The notes under the pieces are model-generated. The model did no database searches and was not told where the DNA came from. It saw only the letters and a list, made by a program, of their open reading frames with translations. Below, piece after piece: positions 43,000-52,410 of a stretch of 64,000 nt of DNA (position 1 is its first letter; the number at the start of each line of letters is the position of its first letter). The translations under genes and the position numbers were made by a program. The DNA comes from Sphingobacterium griseoflavum (GTDB lineage: Bacteria > Bacteroidota > Bacteroidia > Sphingobacteriales > Sphingobacteriaceae): positions 62,001 through 126,000 of the forward strand of contig NZ_BNAF01000013.1 of NCBI RefSeq assembly GCF_014653155.1, read 5' to 3'.

Positions 43000-44091
43000 A
43001 TGGTAAGATCAAGTATTTTAAGTATTGTATTCACTTTGTTTTCCAGTGTTGTACTGGCGCAGACACCTCTCAAACTCGCTATTGCCGGACTAAGTCATGG
43101 ACATGTCGACTGGATTTTCCATAGAAAAGATAAGACCGACATACAGCTGGTGGGTATATTTGAAACAAATCCCGAACTAATCAATCGTTACGCAAACAAA
43201 TACCATCTCGATAAGTCGCTTTTTTATACCGATTTGGAACATATGCTAGCGGAAGTAACGCCGGATGCGGTGTCGGCATTTGGTGCTGTCAACGATCACG
43301 TCGCGGTGGTTCGCGCCTGTGCACCCAAGAAGATCCATGTTATGGTCGAGAAACCATTGGCCACTAAGTTGAATGATGCGCTGGAGATCGCGCATCTGGC
43401 CGATGTCCACAACATCGAGGTATTGACAAATTTTGAAACATCTTGGTATGAAAGCAACCAGCAGGCAAAGTATATGCTTGACGCAGGCGAGCTGGGCGAC
43501 ATACGTAAAGTTATGGTAAACGACGGCCACCAAGGGCCAAAGGAAATAGGGGTAAGCAAGGAGTTTTTCCAGATACTGGTCGATCCCGATAAAAATGGTG
43601 CTGGAGCATTGATTGATTTTGGCTGCTATGGCGCCAATTTGATGACTTGGCTCATGGCCGGACAAAAGCCGATTTCTGTTACCGCCGTGGTGCAGCAGAA
43701 TAAGCCGGTTATTTACGCCGAGGTGGACGACGAAGCGTCCATCATATTGCAATATCCTACGGCCCAATGCATCATTCAGGCATCATGGAACTGGCCGTTT
43801 TCTCGGAAAGATATGGAAATATATGGCACGAAGGGTTATGCTATTGCCTCTGATGCGACCACCCTGAGGTACCGCACCAACGAACGCGAAAACGAGCAAA
43901 CGACGAAGTTAACGGCCCGAAAGCCGCCGTTCGATGATCCGTTTGCTGTGCTGGCAGCCGTAGTGCAGGGAAGGCTCCTGCTGGATCAGCACGATTGCTA
44001 TGGCTTAACGGTCAACCTGACGGCAGTAGCCATTCTCGATGCTGCGCAGCAATCTGCTGCACAGCATAAAACTATTTATTTAGCGCAATAG
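43000..44091 (+). CDS. Secreted Gfo/Idh/MocA family oxidoreductase
   Basis: 363 residues. A signal peptide (ILSIVFTLFSSVVLAQ) precedes an NAD-binding Rossmann domain whose first strand reads LKLAIAGLSHGHVDWIF. EKPLATKLNDALEIA is the family hallmark, with the EKP lysine. The C-terminal domain includes GALIDFGCYGANLMTWLM, supplying the conserved Asp/Gly-Cys segment. Such enzymes oxidise or epimerise sugars; secreted members keep NAD tightly bound. Stand-alone: 260 bp after the SusCD operon and 150 bp before the patatin gene. Substrate unknown. Export by Sec or by another route is not resolved. Confidence 0.83.
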   Translation: MVRSSILSIVFTLFSSVVLAQTPLKLAIAGLSHGHVDWIFHRKDKTDIQLVGIFETNPELINRYANKYHLDKSLFYTDLEHMLAEVTPDAVSAFGAVNDHVAVVRACAPKKIHVMVEKPLATKLNDALEIAHLADVHNIEVLTNFETSWYESNQQAKYMLDAGELGDIRKVMVNDGHQGPKEIGVSKEFFQILVDPDKNGAGALIDFGCYGANLMTWLMAGQKPISVTAVVQQNKPVIYAEVDDEASIILQYPTAQCIIQASWNWPFSRKDMEIYGTKGYAIASDATTLRYRTNERENEQTTKLTARKPPFDDPFAVLAAVVQGRLLLDQHDCYGLTVNLTAVAILDAAQQSAAQHKTIYLAQ

Positions 44092-44243
44092 CTAAGCTGG
44101 ACAAATCTTGGCCAACCAGTCGCGATGTTAATTTTTCATTAGGTCATGATTATTTTTAAGTTATAATTGTTGGTTCTTTTTTGTTTTACTATATTGCTTT
44201 GTGATTAAACAGACTCGCTTTATTTGTTAAAAAACACAAGGTT

Positions 44244-45965
44244 ATGGTTGAAAAACAGAAATTCAAAATCTGCTTGACGATGGCGGGAGCGGTGTCTGCA
44301 GGCGCATTTACTGCCGGAGTTGTGGATTATTTATTGGAAACGCTGGATTTGTGGGAGAAAGCAAAGCAAAAAAATAGAACGTTGGGCATTGGCCATGCCG
44401 ATTACGATGACAGCTTGCCCATGCATGACGTGGAAATAGACGTGATCAGCGGAGCATCTGCGGGAGGCATAACCGGTGCCTTGGCGATGCTGAATCTCGT
44501 GGATGCATCTTATCGACCCGTCAATAAAGACAATCCGACGGGAGAGCGTAACAGGTTTTATCAAAGCTGGGTTAATATGGGCGACGATGAGCAGGGAGGT
44601 ATATTCGAAAAGATGCTCGCAAAAAGTGATCTGAAGAAGCTGCAGAAAGGGGAAAAACCGGAAGGGCTGCTCAATGTCGACCCAATCGATGCGATTGCTG
44701 ACAGCGCGCTGCAATTGGATAGCCCCGTGCCTTACCCCGCTTATATTGCACCTGATCTAGATCTTATATTAACGACCACCAACTTGCGGGGCATCAATTT
44801 TCAAATTGATTTTAGAGGTGTGAAAAAAGCCGGTCCCGTCATTACCAGTCATGCGGGGTTTTTCCGGTATCAGGTAGCTCAGGAAAATAAGGAACCCGGC
44901 ATCCCCGCCGGTGACGCGCTTTACTATGTCCTCGATCTCCAAGACGCAAAGCATTTGCAATATCTGAAAGAGGCTACATTGAGCACGGCGGCATTTCCCA
45001 TCGGCTTTAAGTCGCGGGAGGTGGCCATATCCGGCGAATTTGTCAAGCGCTATCCCAAGTATCTTTTTGGCGATCGGGAAGGGGTTAAACCCTTGGTGGA
45101 TACCGACCGCCTGTACCGTTTTAATTCGATCGATGGAGGATTGATCAATAATGAGCCGTTTGCCATAGGCCTGAGCGTGTTGCGCGAGAAAACACCAAAT
45201 TTAGCAGATCGCTATGCCGTGGTCATGATCGATCCGTTTCCCAATTGCGACCCCCAGCTGGATGGCGAAAATCCACGTCCGGATTTAATTAACGTAGCGA
45301 AAGGCATGTTCAAGTCGCTTCGAAACCAAGCCATGTTCAATCAAGAGGGCATATTGGATGCCATTGAGGGACGAGACCATACGAAATTTCTTGTAGAACC
45401 TGTGCGAAAAATGAAGCTGGGGAAAGTGGTATGTGCCGTGAAAAACCACTTGGCCTCTGCACCTTTCAGCGGATTTGCCGGGTTTTTGCACCGACCCTTT
45501 CGGGTACATGATTACCACCTGGGACGATTAAACTGCCAAGCGTTCTTACGTTATTATTTTATGGTTCCGGTAGCTGATGTGCAACATAAGTTTGGGACGG
45601 ATCCGCATGAACAGGCATTGGAACGCTTCGCGATTTATGAACAGCGGTTTGACGTGCATAGTGCGCGGTTGTTTCCCATCATACCCGACATTCGCGTCCT
45701 GAAAGCGCGTACCAATGAAGTGAACAAAGCGCAGTTTGGTGAAGATGCGCAGCTGGATTACCTCGATTTTCCCCGAATGGCCGCGATTGAATTTAACCGG
45801 CGATACCGAACGGCAATCCGCAGTCGTTTGGAATCCGTCCTGAACGGTGTGGTTGGAAACTTTTGGTTTAGGGCTTTGAATCGTCTTTTTCTACGTCGCC
45901 GGTTGGCAGATAAAATAAGCGATATGATGCTGAAAGAACTAAGCGAGAACGGGCAGCTGGATTAG
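44244..45965 (+). CDS. Patatin-like phospholipase
   Basis: 573 residues without a signal peptide. The oxyanion segment is MAGAVSAGAFTAGVVDYL, the nucleophile elbow ISGASAGGITGAL (Ser72), and the dyad Asp lies in SIDGGLINNEPFAIGL near residue 296. The N-terminal two thirds form the patatin domain; the C-terminal 170 residues have no clear assignment but contain an FARMAAIEF-like helical segment. It should hydrolyse acyl chains from phospholipids in the cytoplasm or at the inner membrane. It ends 73 bp before the LigD start, and co-transcription is possible but not shown. Confidence 0.85.
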   Translation: MVEKQKFKICLTMAGAVSAGAFTAGVVDYLLETLDLWEKAKQKNRTLGIGHADYDDSLPMHDVEIDVISGASAGGITGALAMLNLVDASYRPVNKDNPTGERNRFYQSWVNMGDDEQGGIFEKMLAKSDLKKLQKGEKPEGLLNVDPIDAIADSALQLDSPVPYPAYIAPDLDLILTTTNLRGINFQIDFRGVKKAGPVITSHAGFFRYQVAQENKEPGIPAGDALYYVLDLQDAKHLQYLKEATLSTAAFPIGFKSREVAISGEFVKRYPKYLFGDREGVKPLVDTDRLYRFNSIDGGLINNEPFAIGLSVLREKTPNLADRYAVVMIDPFPNCDPQLDGENPRPDLINVAKGMFKSLRNQAMFNQEGILDAIEGRDHTKFLVEPVRKMKLGKVVCAVKNHLASAPFSGFAGFLHRPFRVHDYHLGRLNCQAFLRYYFMVPVADVQHKFGTDPHEQALERFAIYEQRFDVHSARLFPIIPDIRVLKARTNEVNKAQFGEDAQLDYLDFPRMAAIEFNRRYRTAIRSRLESVLNGVVGNFWFRALNRLFLRRRLADKISDMMLKELSENGQLD

Positions 45966-46038
45966 AGCTGAATGCAAAATGGGCAACGAAATGTGTGCGT
46001 CTGCAAAACCAATGCACTTGTTTCCTCGTTTAACGGAT

Positions 46039-48546
46039 ATGTCACCACTATCGGAATATAACGCCAAGCGGAATTTTGATAAAACAAAAGAACCACGGGG
46101 TTCGGCAGCACGGAAAGCGGGCAAGCTGCGCTTCGTGGTGCAGCGGCACCATGCCTCACGGCTACATTATGATTTCAGGTTAGAGATGGGAGGCGTCTTA
46201 AAAAGTTGGGCGGTGCCCAAAGGACCTTCATTAAACCCTCAGGATAAGCGCTTGGCCGTGATGGTGGAAGATCATCCACTGCGCTATCGGACATTCGAAG
46301 GCGAAATCCCAAAAGGAAATTACGGATTTGGTACGGTATCTATCTTCGATAAGGGGTATTACACGGCCTTGGAAAAAGGCGATGGCGAGCAAGAGCTGCT
46401 GGATGCTTGGGAGCGTGGTCACATCAAAGTGGTGCTTCACGGGAAAAAGCTGCGGGGCGAATTTGCACTGGTACGGATCAATAACAGCAACGAAGAAAAT
46501 GCTTGGCTACTAATCAAGCATAATGATCGGTATGCGGTACAAGAGGAATATCATGCCGAAGATAAAGTTAGCCTGAAAGTAAAAGAGGAGGGGGAATTAT
46601 TTCGAGCGCAAGAAAGCGAAAAAAAAGGGAAAGGCAAGACAGCCAAGCGCAAAGGCGATGGGCGCAAGGAATCGCCGCCGAAGGATGCAATGGCATCCAA
46701 TGATGTGTTTTCGCCCATGCTGGCCGTGTTGTCTACCGGTGTATCTGATGACACGGACTGGATTTTTGAAAAAAAGTTGGATGGCTTTCGTGCGCTGGTG
46801 GAGGTTACCAAGAAAGACGTGCAAATTCACTCTCGCAACGGCGTACATTTCAATAAACAATTTCCCTCTTTAGCGGAAAGTTTAAAAGCAGTTGATAGGA
46901 CCCTGATCCTAGATGGGGAGATTGTCGCGGAAGACAGTAAAGCCCGTTCCCACTTTCAACTACTACAGCACGGTGAACCCTTACCGGCAAAGTTCAAGCT
47001 GCGATACTATGTTTTTGACCTGTTGATGCTCGACGGCAATGATTTGCGGGAGTTTCCTTTCAGCGCGCGCCGAGATCTGCTGCAGCGATGGTTTGCCAAG
47101 TTTGCGCAGCCCGAAATCCGGCTGGTACCACAGTTGGATGGGCCTGCCGAGAAGGCATTGCAGCAAGCTAAGCGGGCCGGGTGGGAAGGCATCATGGCCA
47201 AACAGGCCGATAGCCGATATCTAGCTGCAAAACGTTCTACTTTTTGGCGTAAGCTTAAAGTGCAGCAATCACAGGAAGCAATTATTGTGGGATTTACCGC
47301 ACCCAGTGGCAGTCGTATTGGTTTTGGGGCATTGGTGCTTGCCGTATTTGACGATGCCGGCAGCCTACGCCATATCGGAAATGTGGGCACAGGCTTCCAC
47401 GACGACCAACTCGCCGATTTGATGCAAAAGCTCAAGAAAATCGTGCGCCAGAAAAAGCCGCTTTCAAGTGAAATTAAGGTCGCCAACGAAAAGCATGTGA
47501 CCTGGGTGAAACCTGCCCTTATAGCAGAAATCGCCTATGCCGAGTGGACAACGGACGGGCATTTACGTCACCCTGTGTTTAAAGCATTACGGACAGACAA
47601 AAAGATGGAAGAGATTAAAAAGGTAACGCCGCTAGAGGAAATGACCAACGATAGGGAAGTTCGATTCGGTAAAAAAATACTTCAACTCTCTAATCAAAAG
47701 AAACTATACTGGCCGAAAGAAAATGTTCGGAAAGGCGATCTCCTAGCATATTATGAACAGGTTGGCCAACTCATGTTGCCCTATCTGAAGGATAAACCCA
47801 TATCCATGAACCGCTTTCCAAACGGCATTGAACAGCCTGGTTTTTTTCAGAAAGACGTCGACAAGAACACCGGGCCGCGTTGGTTGAAAACGGTAGAGCT
47901 GGAATCCGAGTCTACAGGGAACACGGTCAATTACTTGTTATGCAACGATCTGCCAACGCTGCTTTGGGTTGCCAATATGGGATCCATAGAGATAAATCCC
48001 TGGCTGGCCACTTACCGAAAGAAAAACAATCCGGTATTTGGCGTGTTGGACATTGATCCAAATGGTGTCGATTTTAAAACCGTCGTGTCCGTTGCGAATA
48101 CGGCCCATGACATCTTAATGGATGTAGGTGTGCGAAGCTACGTCAAAACCTCTGGCTCCACAGGATTGCATATTTACATCTATCTTGCTCAAAAATATAC
48201 ATTCGAAGTGGTGCGGGATTTCATACAGATGCTGGCAGAGCTGCTGCATGAAGAACACGCGCAAGTCACCAGTCTTGAACGATCGCCAATAAAGCGAAAA
48301 AAGAAAATTTACCTCGATTATATGCAGAACAAACGTGCACAAACTATTGTTGCACCCTACTCTGTTCGTCCGAAAGCATTCGCCACGGTTTCCACGCCCT
48401 TGGATTGGTCGGAGGTAAATGAGGATTTAAGTATACAACAGTTTACGATGGCATCCGTGCTCGCACGCGTCGCCGCCCGGGAAGATCCTTGGGCTACGAT
48501 TTTCGATGAGCCGGCCGATCTAAAAAAAGCAATAGCTGCTTTTTAA
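46039..48546 (+). CDS. ligD: Multifunctional NHEJ DNA ligase LigD (phosphoesterase-ligase-polymerase)
   Basis: 835 residues from ATG 46039 (MSPLSEYNAKRNF), the usual start of the family; the frame is open 20 codons further. Domain order is 3'-phosphoesterase (RFVVQRHHASRLHYDFRLEM, about 30-180), ATP-dependent ligase with nucleotidyl Lys246 in FEKKLDGFRA (about 225-530), and AEP-type primase-polymerase (about 550-835; MNRFPNGIEQPGFFQK, FGVLDIDPNG, VKTSGSTGLHIYIYL). It repairs double-strand breaks with Ku. A Lys-rich linker sits near residues 190-215. It converges with ku and the two genes overlap by 4 bp. Confidence 0.93.
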   Translation: MSPLSEYNAKRNFDKTKEPRGSAARKAGKLRFVVQRHHASRLHYDFRLEMGGVLKSWAVPKGPSLNPQDKRLAVMVEDHPLRYRTFEGEIPKGNYGFGTVSIFDKGYYTALEKGDGEQELLDAWERGHIKVVLHGKKLRGEFALVRINNSNEENAWLLIKHNDRYAVQEEYHAEDKVSLKVKEEGELFRAQESEKKGKGKTAKRKGDGRKESPPKDAMASNDVFSPMLAVLSTGVSDDTDWIFEKKLDGFRALVEVTKKDVQIHSRNGVHFNKQFPSLAESLKAVDRTLILDGEIVAEDSKARSHFQLLQHGEPLPAKFKLRYYVFDLLMLDGNDLREFPFSARRDLLQRWFAKFAQPEIRLVPQLDGPAEKALQQAKRAGWEGIMAKQADSRYLAAKRSTFWRKLKVQQSQEAIIVGFTAPSGSRIGFGALVLAVFDDAGSLRHIGNVGTGFHDDQLADLMQKLKKIVRQKKPLSSEIKVANEKHVTWVKPALIAEIAYAEWTTDGHLRHPVFKALRTDKKMEEIKKVTPLEEMTNDREVRFGKKILQLSNQKKLYWPKENVRKGDLLAYYEQVGQLMLPYLKDKPISMNRFPNGIEQPGFFQKDVDKNTGPRWLKTVELESESTGNTVNYLLCNDLPTLLWVANMGSIEINPWLATYRKKNNPVFGVLDIDPNGVDFKTVVSVANTAHDILMDVGVRSYVKTSGSTGLHIYIYLAQKYTFEVVRDFIQMLAELLHEEHAQVTSLERSPIKRKKKIYLDYMQNKRAQTIVAPYSVRPKAFATVSTPLDWSEVNEDLSIQQFTMASVLARVAAREDPWATIFDEPADLKKAIAAF

Positions 48547-49301
48547 CCCAAACTTGCTTTGAGTTTTGCAAGCAGCTCCGAGGCTCTCGTATGTTCTTTG
48601 TCCACGTTGATTTTACGAATGGTAGCACGTTTGCCCTGAGCTTTCTTCTTGATGATTTTCATCAATTCTTTGCTGTACTCGTTACGGTAGCCGGATATAT
48701 CGAAGTCGGAGCTGTTTTGTTTGATCAGCTTGACAGCCATATCCATCTCTGTCTTTGCAATACGGCTGTTAGGCACCTTTAGATCGCTGCTGCTTCGTAT
48801 TTCCTCCTCAAAACGTAATTTGTTCAGCAACAGCATACCCTCATAGGGGCGGACGATCGCTAGGTTTTCTGTGGTTCGCATCACAAAGGTGCTTAAGCCT
48901 ACGTGGCCAGTTTTTTCCAGGGATTTATAGAGCAGGGAGTACGCTTTTTCGCCCCCTTTTTGTGGCTCCAAATAGTAGGGCGTATCGAAATAGATGCTGT
49001 CAATGTCCCGCTCCTTAACGAAAGTTTGCAGGTTTATCATTTTATTTTTCTCGGGCAAAGCATCTTCAAAATCTGCTTCTTCCAACACCACATACTTGTC
49101 CTTCAGGAAATAACCTTTCACGATATTGTCCCAGGGCACCTCTTTGCCCGATTTATCATTGATCCGCTTGTAGCGTATATTGGATAGGTCTTTTCTATCC
49201 AGCATATCCAGATCCAACTGACTCGTTTGGATTGCACTAAATATCTTAATCGGGATGTTGACCAAACCAAACCCGATAGCTCCGGTCCATATTGCGCGCA
49301 T
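48543..49301 (-). CDS. ku: Ku homodimer protein for non-homologous end joining
   Basis: 252 residues, one Ku core. WTGAIGFGLVNIPIKIF at the start, RYKRINDKSGKEVPWDNIVKG and YYLEPQKGGEKAYSLL are strongly conserved in bacterial Ku. The Lys-rich C-terminus is short. It forms a ring on broken DNA ends and recruits LigD, encoded convergently with a 4-bp overlap of the coding ends. A divergent arrangement or an operon is commoner, so the two are probably transcribed independently. Confidence 0.93.
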   Translation of the reverse strand: MRAIWTGAIGFGLVNIPIKIFSAIQTSQLDLDMLDRKDLSNIRYKRINDKSGKEVPWDNIVKGYFLKDKYVVLEEADFEDALPEKNKMINLQTFVKERDIDSIYFDTPYYLEPQKGGEKAYSLLYKSLEKTGHVGLSTFVMRTTENLAIVRPYEGMLLLNKLRFEEEIRSSSDLKVPNSRIAKTEMDMAVKLIKQNSSDFDISGYRNEYSKELMKIIKKKAQGKRATIRKINVDKEHTRASELLAKLKASLG

Positions 49302-49543
49302 AACACTTTTTTTTAGTAGAACACGTTTGAACCCATTTAGATTTCCCTAATGCTCATTGGCCGCTAAAAATGGACTTTCGGCCGATGCGGATCTGCAATG
49401 GGTTGGTTTTTAAGTTAATTTTTCTTTTGATATAGCAGGTCGTCTTTAAGCTTGGAGAAATATTGATTTCATAACGCTTTGTTAACATATTGGTAATATA
49501 TCAACTTTACTTTTGAGCCGTGATATTAAATAAAACATTTTTC

Positions 49544-52366
49544 ATGAAAACAACATTGCTTTTGTTTGTTTTTGCTGCGTTATCGATCAGTTTTTGTTTG
49601 GGACAAACAGGGGTTATTAAAGGTAAGGTTACCGATGCGTCCGCGGGGCATATCATCGCGGGCGTTACCGTGGGTATAAAAAATACACCCGTTGGGACCT
49701 CCACAGGAAACGACGGTACATTTACGCTGCAAGCCGTGGAAGCTGGTACTTATGATGTCGAGTTATCCTTTATCGGTTATCAAAAGTTGTTGGTGCGGGA
49801 TGTTGTTTTGCAGGCCGACCAAATTTTGACACTGGACCTTGTCCTTGAGCGGGAAGGAGAAGAAATTGATGCGGTGGTTGTCGATGCTAGAAGATTATCG
49901 AATACGCAAAATGCGGTCATCAGTGAGATGAAGAAGGCGCATCAAGTCGTCAATGGTATTTCACAGCAGCAAATCAAAATGTCGCAAGATCGCGACGCCG
50001 GTCAAGTGCTGAGTCGTGTGCCAGGCTTGACGATCGTTGATAACCGTTTTGTTGTTGTGCGCGGTTTGCCTGAACGATATAACCAAGTGATGTTCAATAA
50101 CGTGATCGCACCGAGCTCTGAGGTAGATCGACGAACATTTTCCTTTGATTTGATACCGAGCAACGTCTTGGATAGGATCCTGATCAATAAATCTGGCTCG
50201 CCAGAGAATCCGGGTGATTTTTCAGGAGGGTTGATCCGGGTGTTTACGAGTGCTCCTGCCACTGAAAATTTCACTTCCTTTTCGTTGGGATCCAATTATC
50301 GCGTCGGGACAACCTTTAAACCGTATGTCTACAACCGTATTTCAGGTACAGATTTTTTAGGCTTCGATAATTCGAATAGGCCGTTGCCCAATGCGTTCCC
50401 TTCAACCAATACACTGCGCAATTCGTCGCTCAATGATCCGCTTCGCGTGTCTGCACCTCAAATGCTGAATAACGACCTAAGCACACGGCAAATGACGGCC
50501 ATGCCCGATATAAACTTCGGGGCCAGCATGGGGCGCGTGTGGAATTTCGGGGGGCAACGCTTGAGCATGCTTGCGGCCTTAAATTACGCCCAATCGTTCG
50601 TTTATTACGAGCGCGAGTTTGCGCGTTATCTCACGCAAGATGAAGCCAACCCTACAGCGGCGTTGGACCCTCGTTTCCGATACACGGACCAACGCTATGA
50701 AAAAGAAAATAGGGTAAGTGCATTGGCTAACTTGACCTATGTGTTCAATCCGTACCATAAGATCGAATTGAAGTCGCTGTTCAACCAAATTGGTGAAAAC
50801 GTGAACCTCGTTAGGGATGGTATCGACTACATACAGTTTCGGGAAAATGCCCGCAGAAATTACTTATATCAATACCGTTCGCGTACCATTGCCTCCGAAC
50901 AACTCGAGGGTACACACCGATTTGCCGAAGGCCGCTCGACGGTGAACTGGGTTGTTGGTTTCAATTACCTTAATGAGCAACAGCCCAATCTACGTCGATT
51001 CCGGACGATGGACAATGCGGGTGATGGAGTGTATCGTATGATTATCCCGCCAAGCTCCAACTTGGTGGAAACCGGTACCTATCACGGCGATCTGAACGAA
51101 ATTGGCTTGAATAACGGCGTAAATTTTACCCAACAAATTGGAGATAAAAATAGCGAGTCGCCTATCTTACTGAAAGCTGGCTATATGGTAGACTACCGCG
51201 ATCGTAAATTTGGTTCGCGCTACTTCTCGTATCGTGGAGCATCTGGGGTCAATACCGATGCCTATGCAGTATTGCCGCTGGATCAAATTTTTGCAAATGA
51301 CAACTTTGGTTCGAACGGTTTTATTATAGAGGAGGGTACATCGCCCAGAGATAGTTATGACGCAACCAACTTTTTGTCGGCAGGTTATGTCGGGCTTGAG
51401 TTGCCTTTAGGAAATTTCTTTATCTCCGGTGGGCTGCGTGCCGAATATAATATCTTACGCCTAAACTCGGCACTGGACAATGGCACGCCGGTCAATGTGA
51501 ACAATCCGGTATTCTCCCCATTGGGATTCCTGAATTTGGAATATGCTTTTACCGATGCGCATAAACTGCGCGCTAGTTATGGCCGCACTGTCAACAGACC
51601 TGAATTTAGAGAGGTTGCTCCGTTTTTATTCTACGACTTTGAGTTTGATGCCGGCCGTTATGGTAATCCTAATTTACAGACGGCAAACATTAATAATTTT
51701 GATTTGCGGTATGAGTTTTATCCACGCAATGGCGAAACATTGAGCCTTGGTACATTCTATAAGCAATTTACAAACCCTATTGAGGCTGCCATTTTGTTGC
51801 AGGGTGGGGATAACCCAGCCTTCACATTTACGAATGCGCAAGGAGGAGCCTACAACTATGGGGTAGAACTAGAAGTCAGAAAATCGTTCCGTGACCTGAC
51901 GACCAGTGCGTTTGTGGACAAGCTAAGTGTCAACCTCAATGCTTCCCTGATCAAATCGCAAGTGGACTATGGCATGTCGGAAGATGTGGTGGCACAAGAC
52001 CGCATAAGGCCTATGCAAGGGCAATCGCCTTATCTAACCAATCTAATTTTGGCTTATCAGGATGAAGAAAGCGGCTGGCAGGTTAGCGGTGCATATAATG
52101 TTGTGGGCCCGCGCATATACGCTATAGGAAGCGTGCAGTTTCCGGCTATTTATGAGCTGCCACGGAATGCAGTGGATTTAACCCTTACAAAAAACATCAA
52201 TAAATTCAGCATCAAGGCTGGCGTCCAGGACTTATTGAATGCACCCTATCGCTTCTACCAGGATACCAACCGCGATCAACGTATCAATACCGGTGTAGAC
52301 GACGTGATCATGAGCTATCGCAGAGGGCCGTTATGTACGCTTGGCGTAACCTATACGATCAAATAA
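49544..52366 (+). CDS. TonB-dependent outer-membrane receptor
   Basis: 940 residues from ATG 49544 (signal peptide LLLFVFAALSISFCLGQ). A carboxypeptidase-like regulatory domain (GVIKGKVTDASAGHIIAGVTV, about 23-105) precedes a plug (GQVLSRVPGLTIVDNRFVVV, about 125-230) and a large barrel ending YRRGPLCTLGVTYTIK. It is not a SusC, lacking the SusC plug signature and a SusD partner. It is followed 44 bp later by a secreted beta-helix lipoprotein that probably works with it. A TACTTTTG box at 49508-49515 may be the promoter -7 element. Substrate unknown. Confidence 0.88.
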   Translation: MKTTLLLFVFAALSISFCLGQTGVIKGKVTDASAGHIIAGVTVGIKNTPVGTSTGNDGTFTLQAVEAGTYDVELSFIGYQKLLVRDVVLQADQILTLDLVLEREGEEIDAVVVDARRLSNTQNAVISEMKKAHQVVNGISQQQIKMSQDRDAGQVLSRVPGLTIVDNRFVVVRGLPERYNQVMFNNVIAPSSEVDRRTFSFDLIPSNVLDRILINKSGSPENPGDFSGGLIRVFTSAPATENFTSFSLGSNYRVGTTFKPYVYNRISGTDFLGFDNSNRPLPNAFPSTNTLRNSSLNDPLRVSAPQMLNNDLSTRQMTAMPDINFGASMGRVWNFGGQRLSMLAALNYAQSFVYYEREFARYLTQDEANPTAALDPRFRYTDQRYEKENRVSALANLTYVFNPYHKIELKSLFNQIGENVNLVRDGIDYIQFRENARRNYLYQYRSRTIASEQLEGTHRFAEGRSTVNWVVGFNYLNEQQPNLRRFRTMDNAGDGVYRMIIPPSSNLVETGTYHGDLNEIGLNNGVNFTQQIGDKNSESPILLKAGYMVDYRDRKFGSRYFSYRGASGVNTDAYAVLPLDQIFANDNFGSNGFIIEEGTSPRDSYDATNFLSAGYVGLELPLGNFFISGGLRAEYNILRLNSALDNGTPVNVNNPVFSPLGFLNLEYAFTDAHKLRASYGRTVNRPEFREVAPFLFYDFEFDAGRYGNPNLQTANINNFDLRYEFYPRNGETLSLGTFYKQFTNPIEAAILLQGGDNPAFTFTNAQGGAYNYGVELEVRKSFRDLTTSAFVDKLSVNLNASLIKSQVDYGMSEDVVAQDRIRPMQGQSPYLTNLILAYQDEESGWQVSGAYNVVGPRIYAIGSVQFPAIYELPRNAVDLTLTKNINKFSIKAGVQDLLNAPYRFYQDTNRDQRINTGVDDVIMSYRRGPLCTLGVTYTIK

Positions 52367-52410
52367 AAAATTAATAACAGATACCATTGTCTCATTAAAA
52401 GTAAAAAAAG

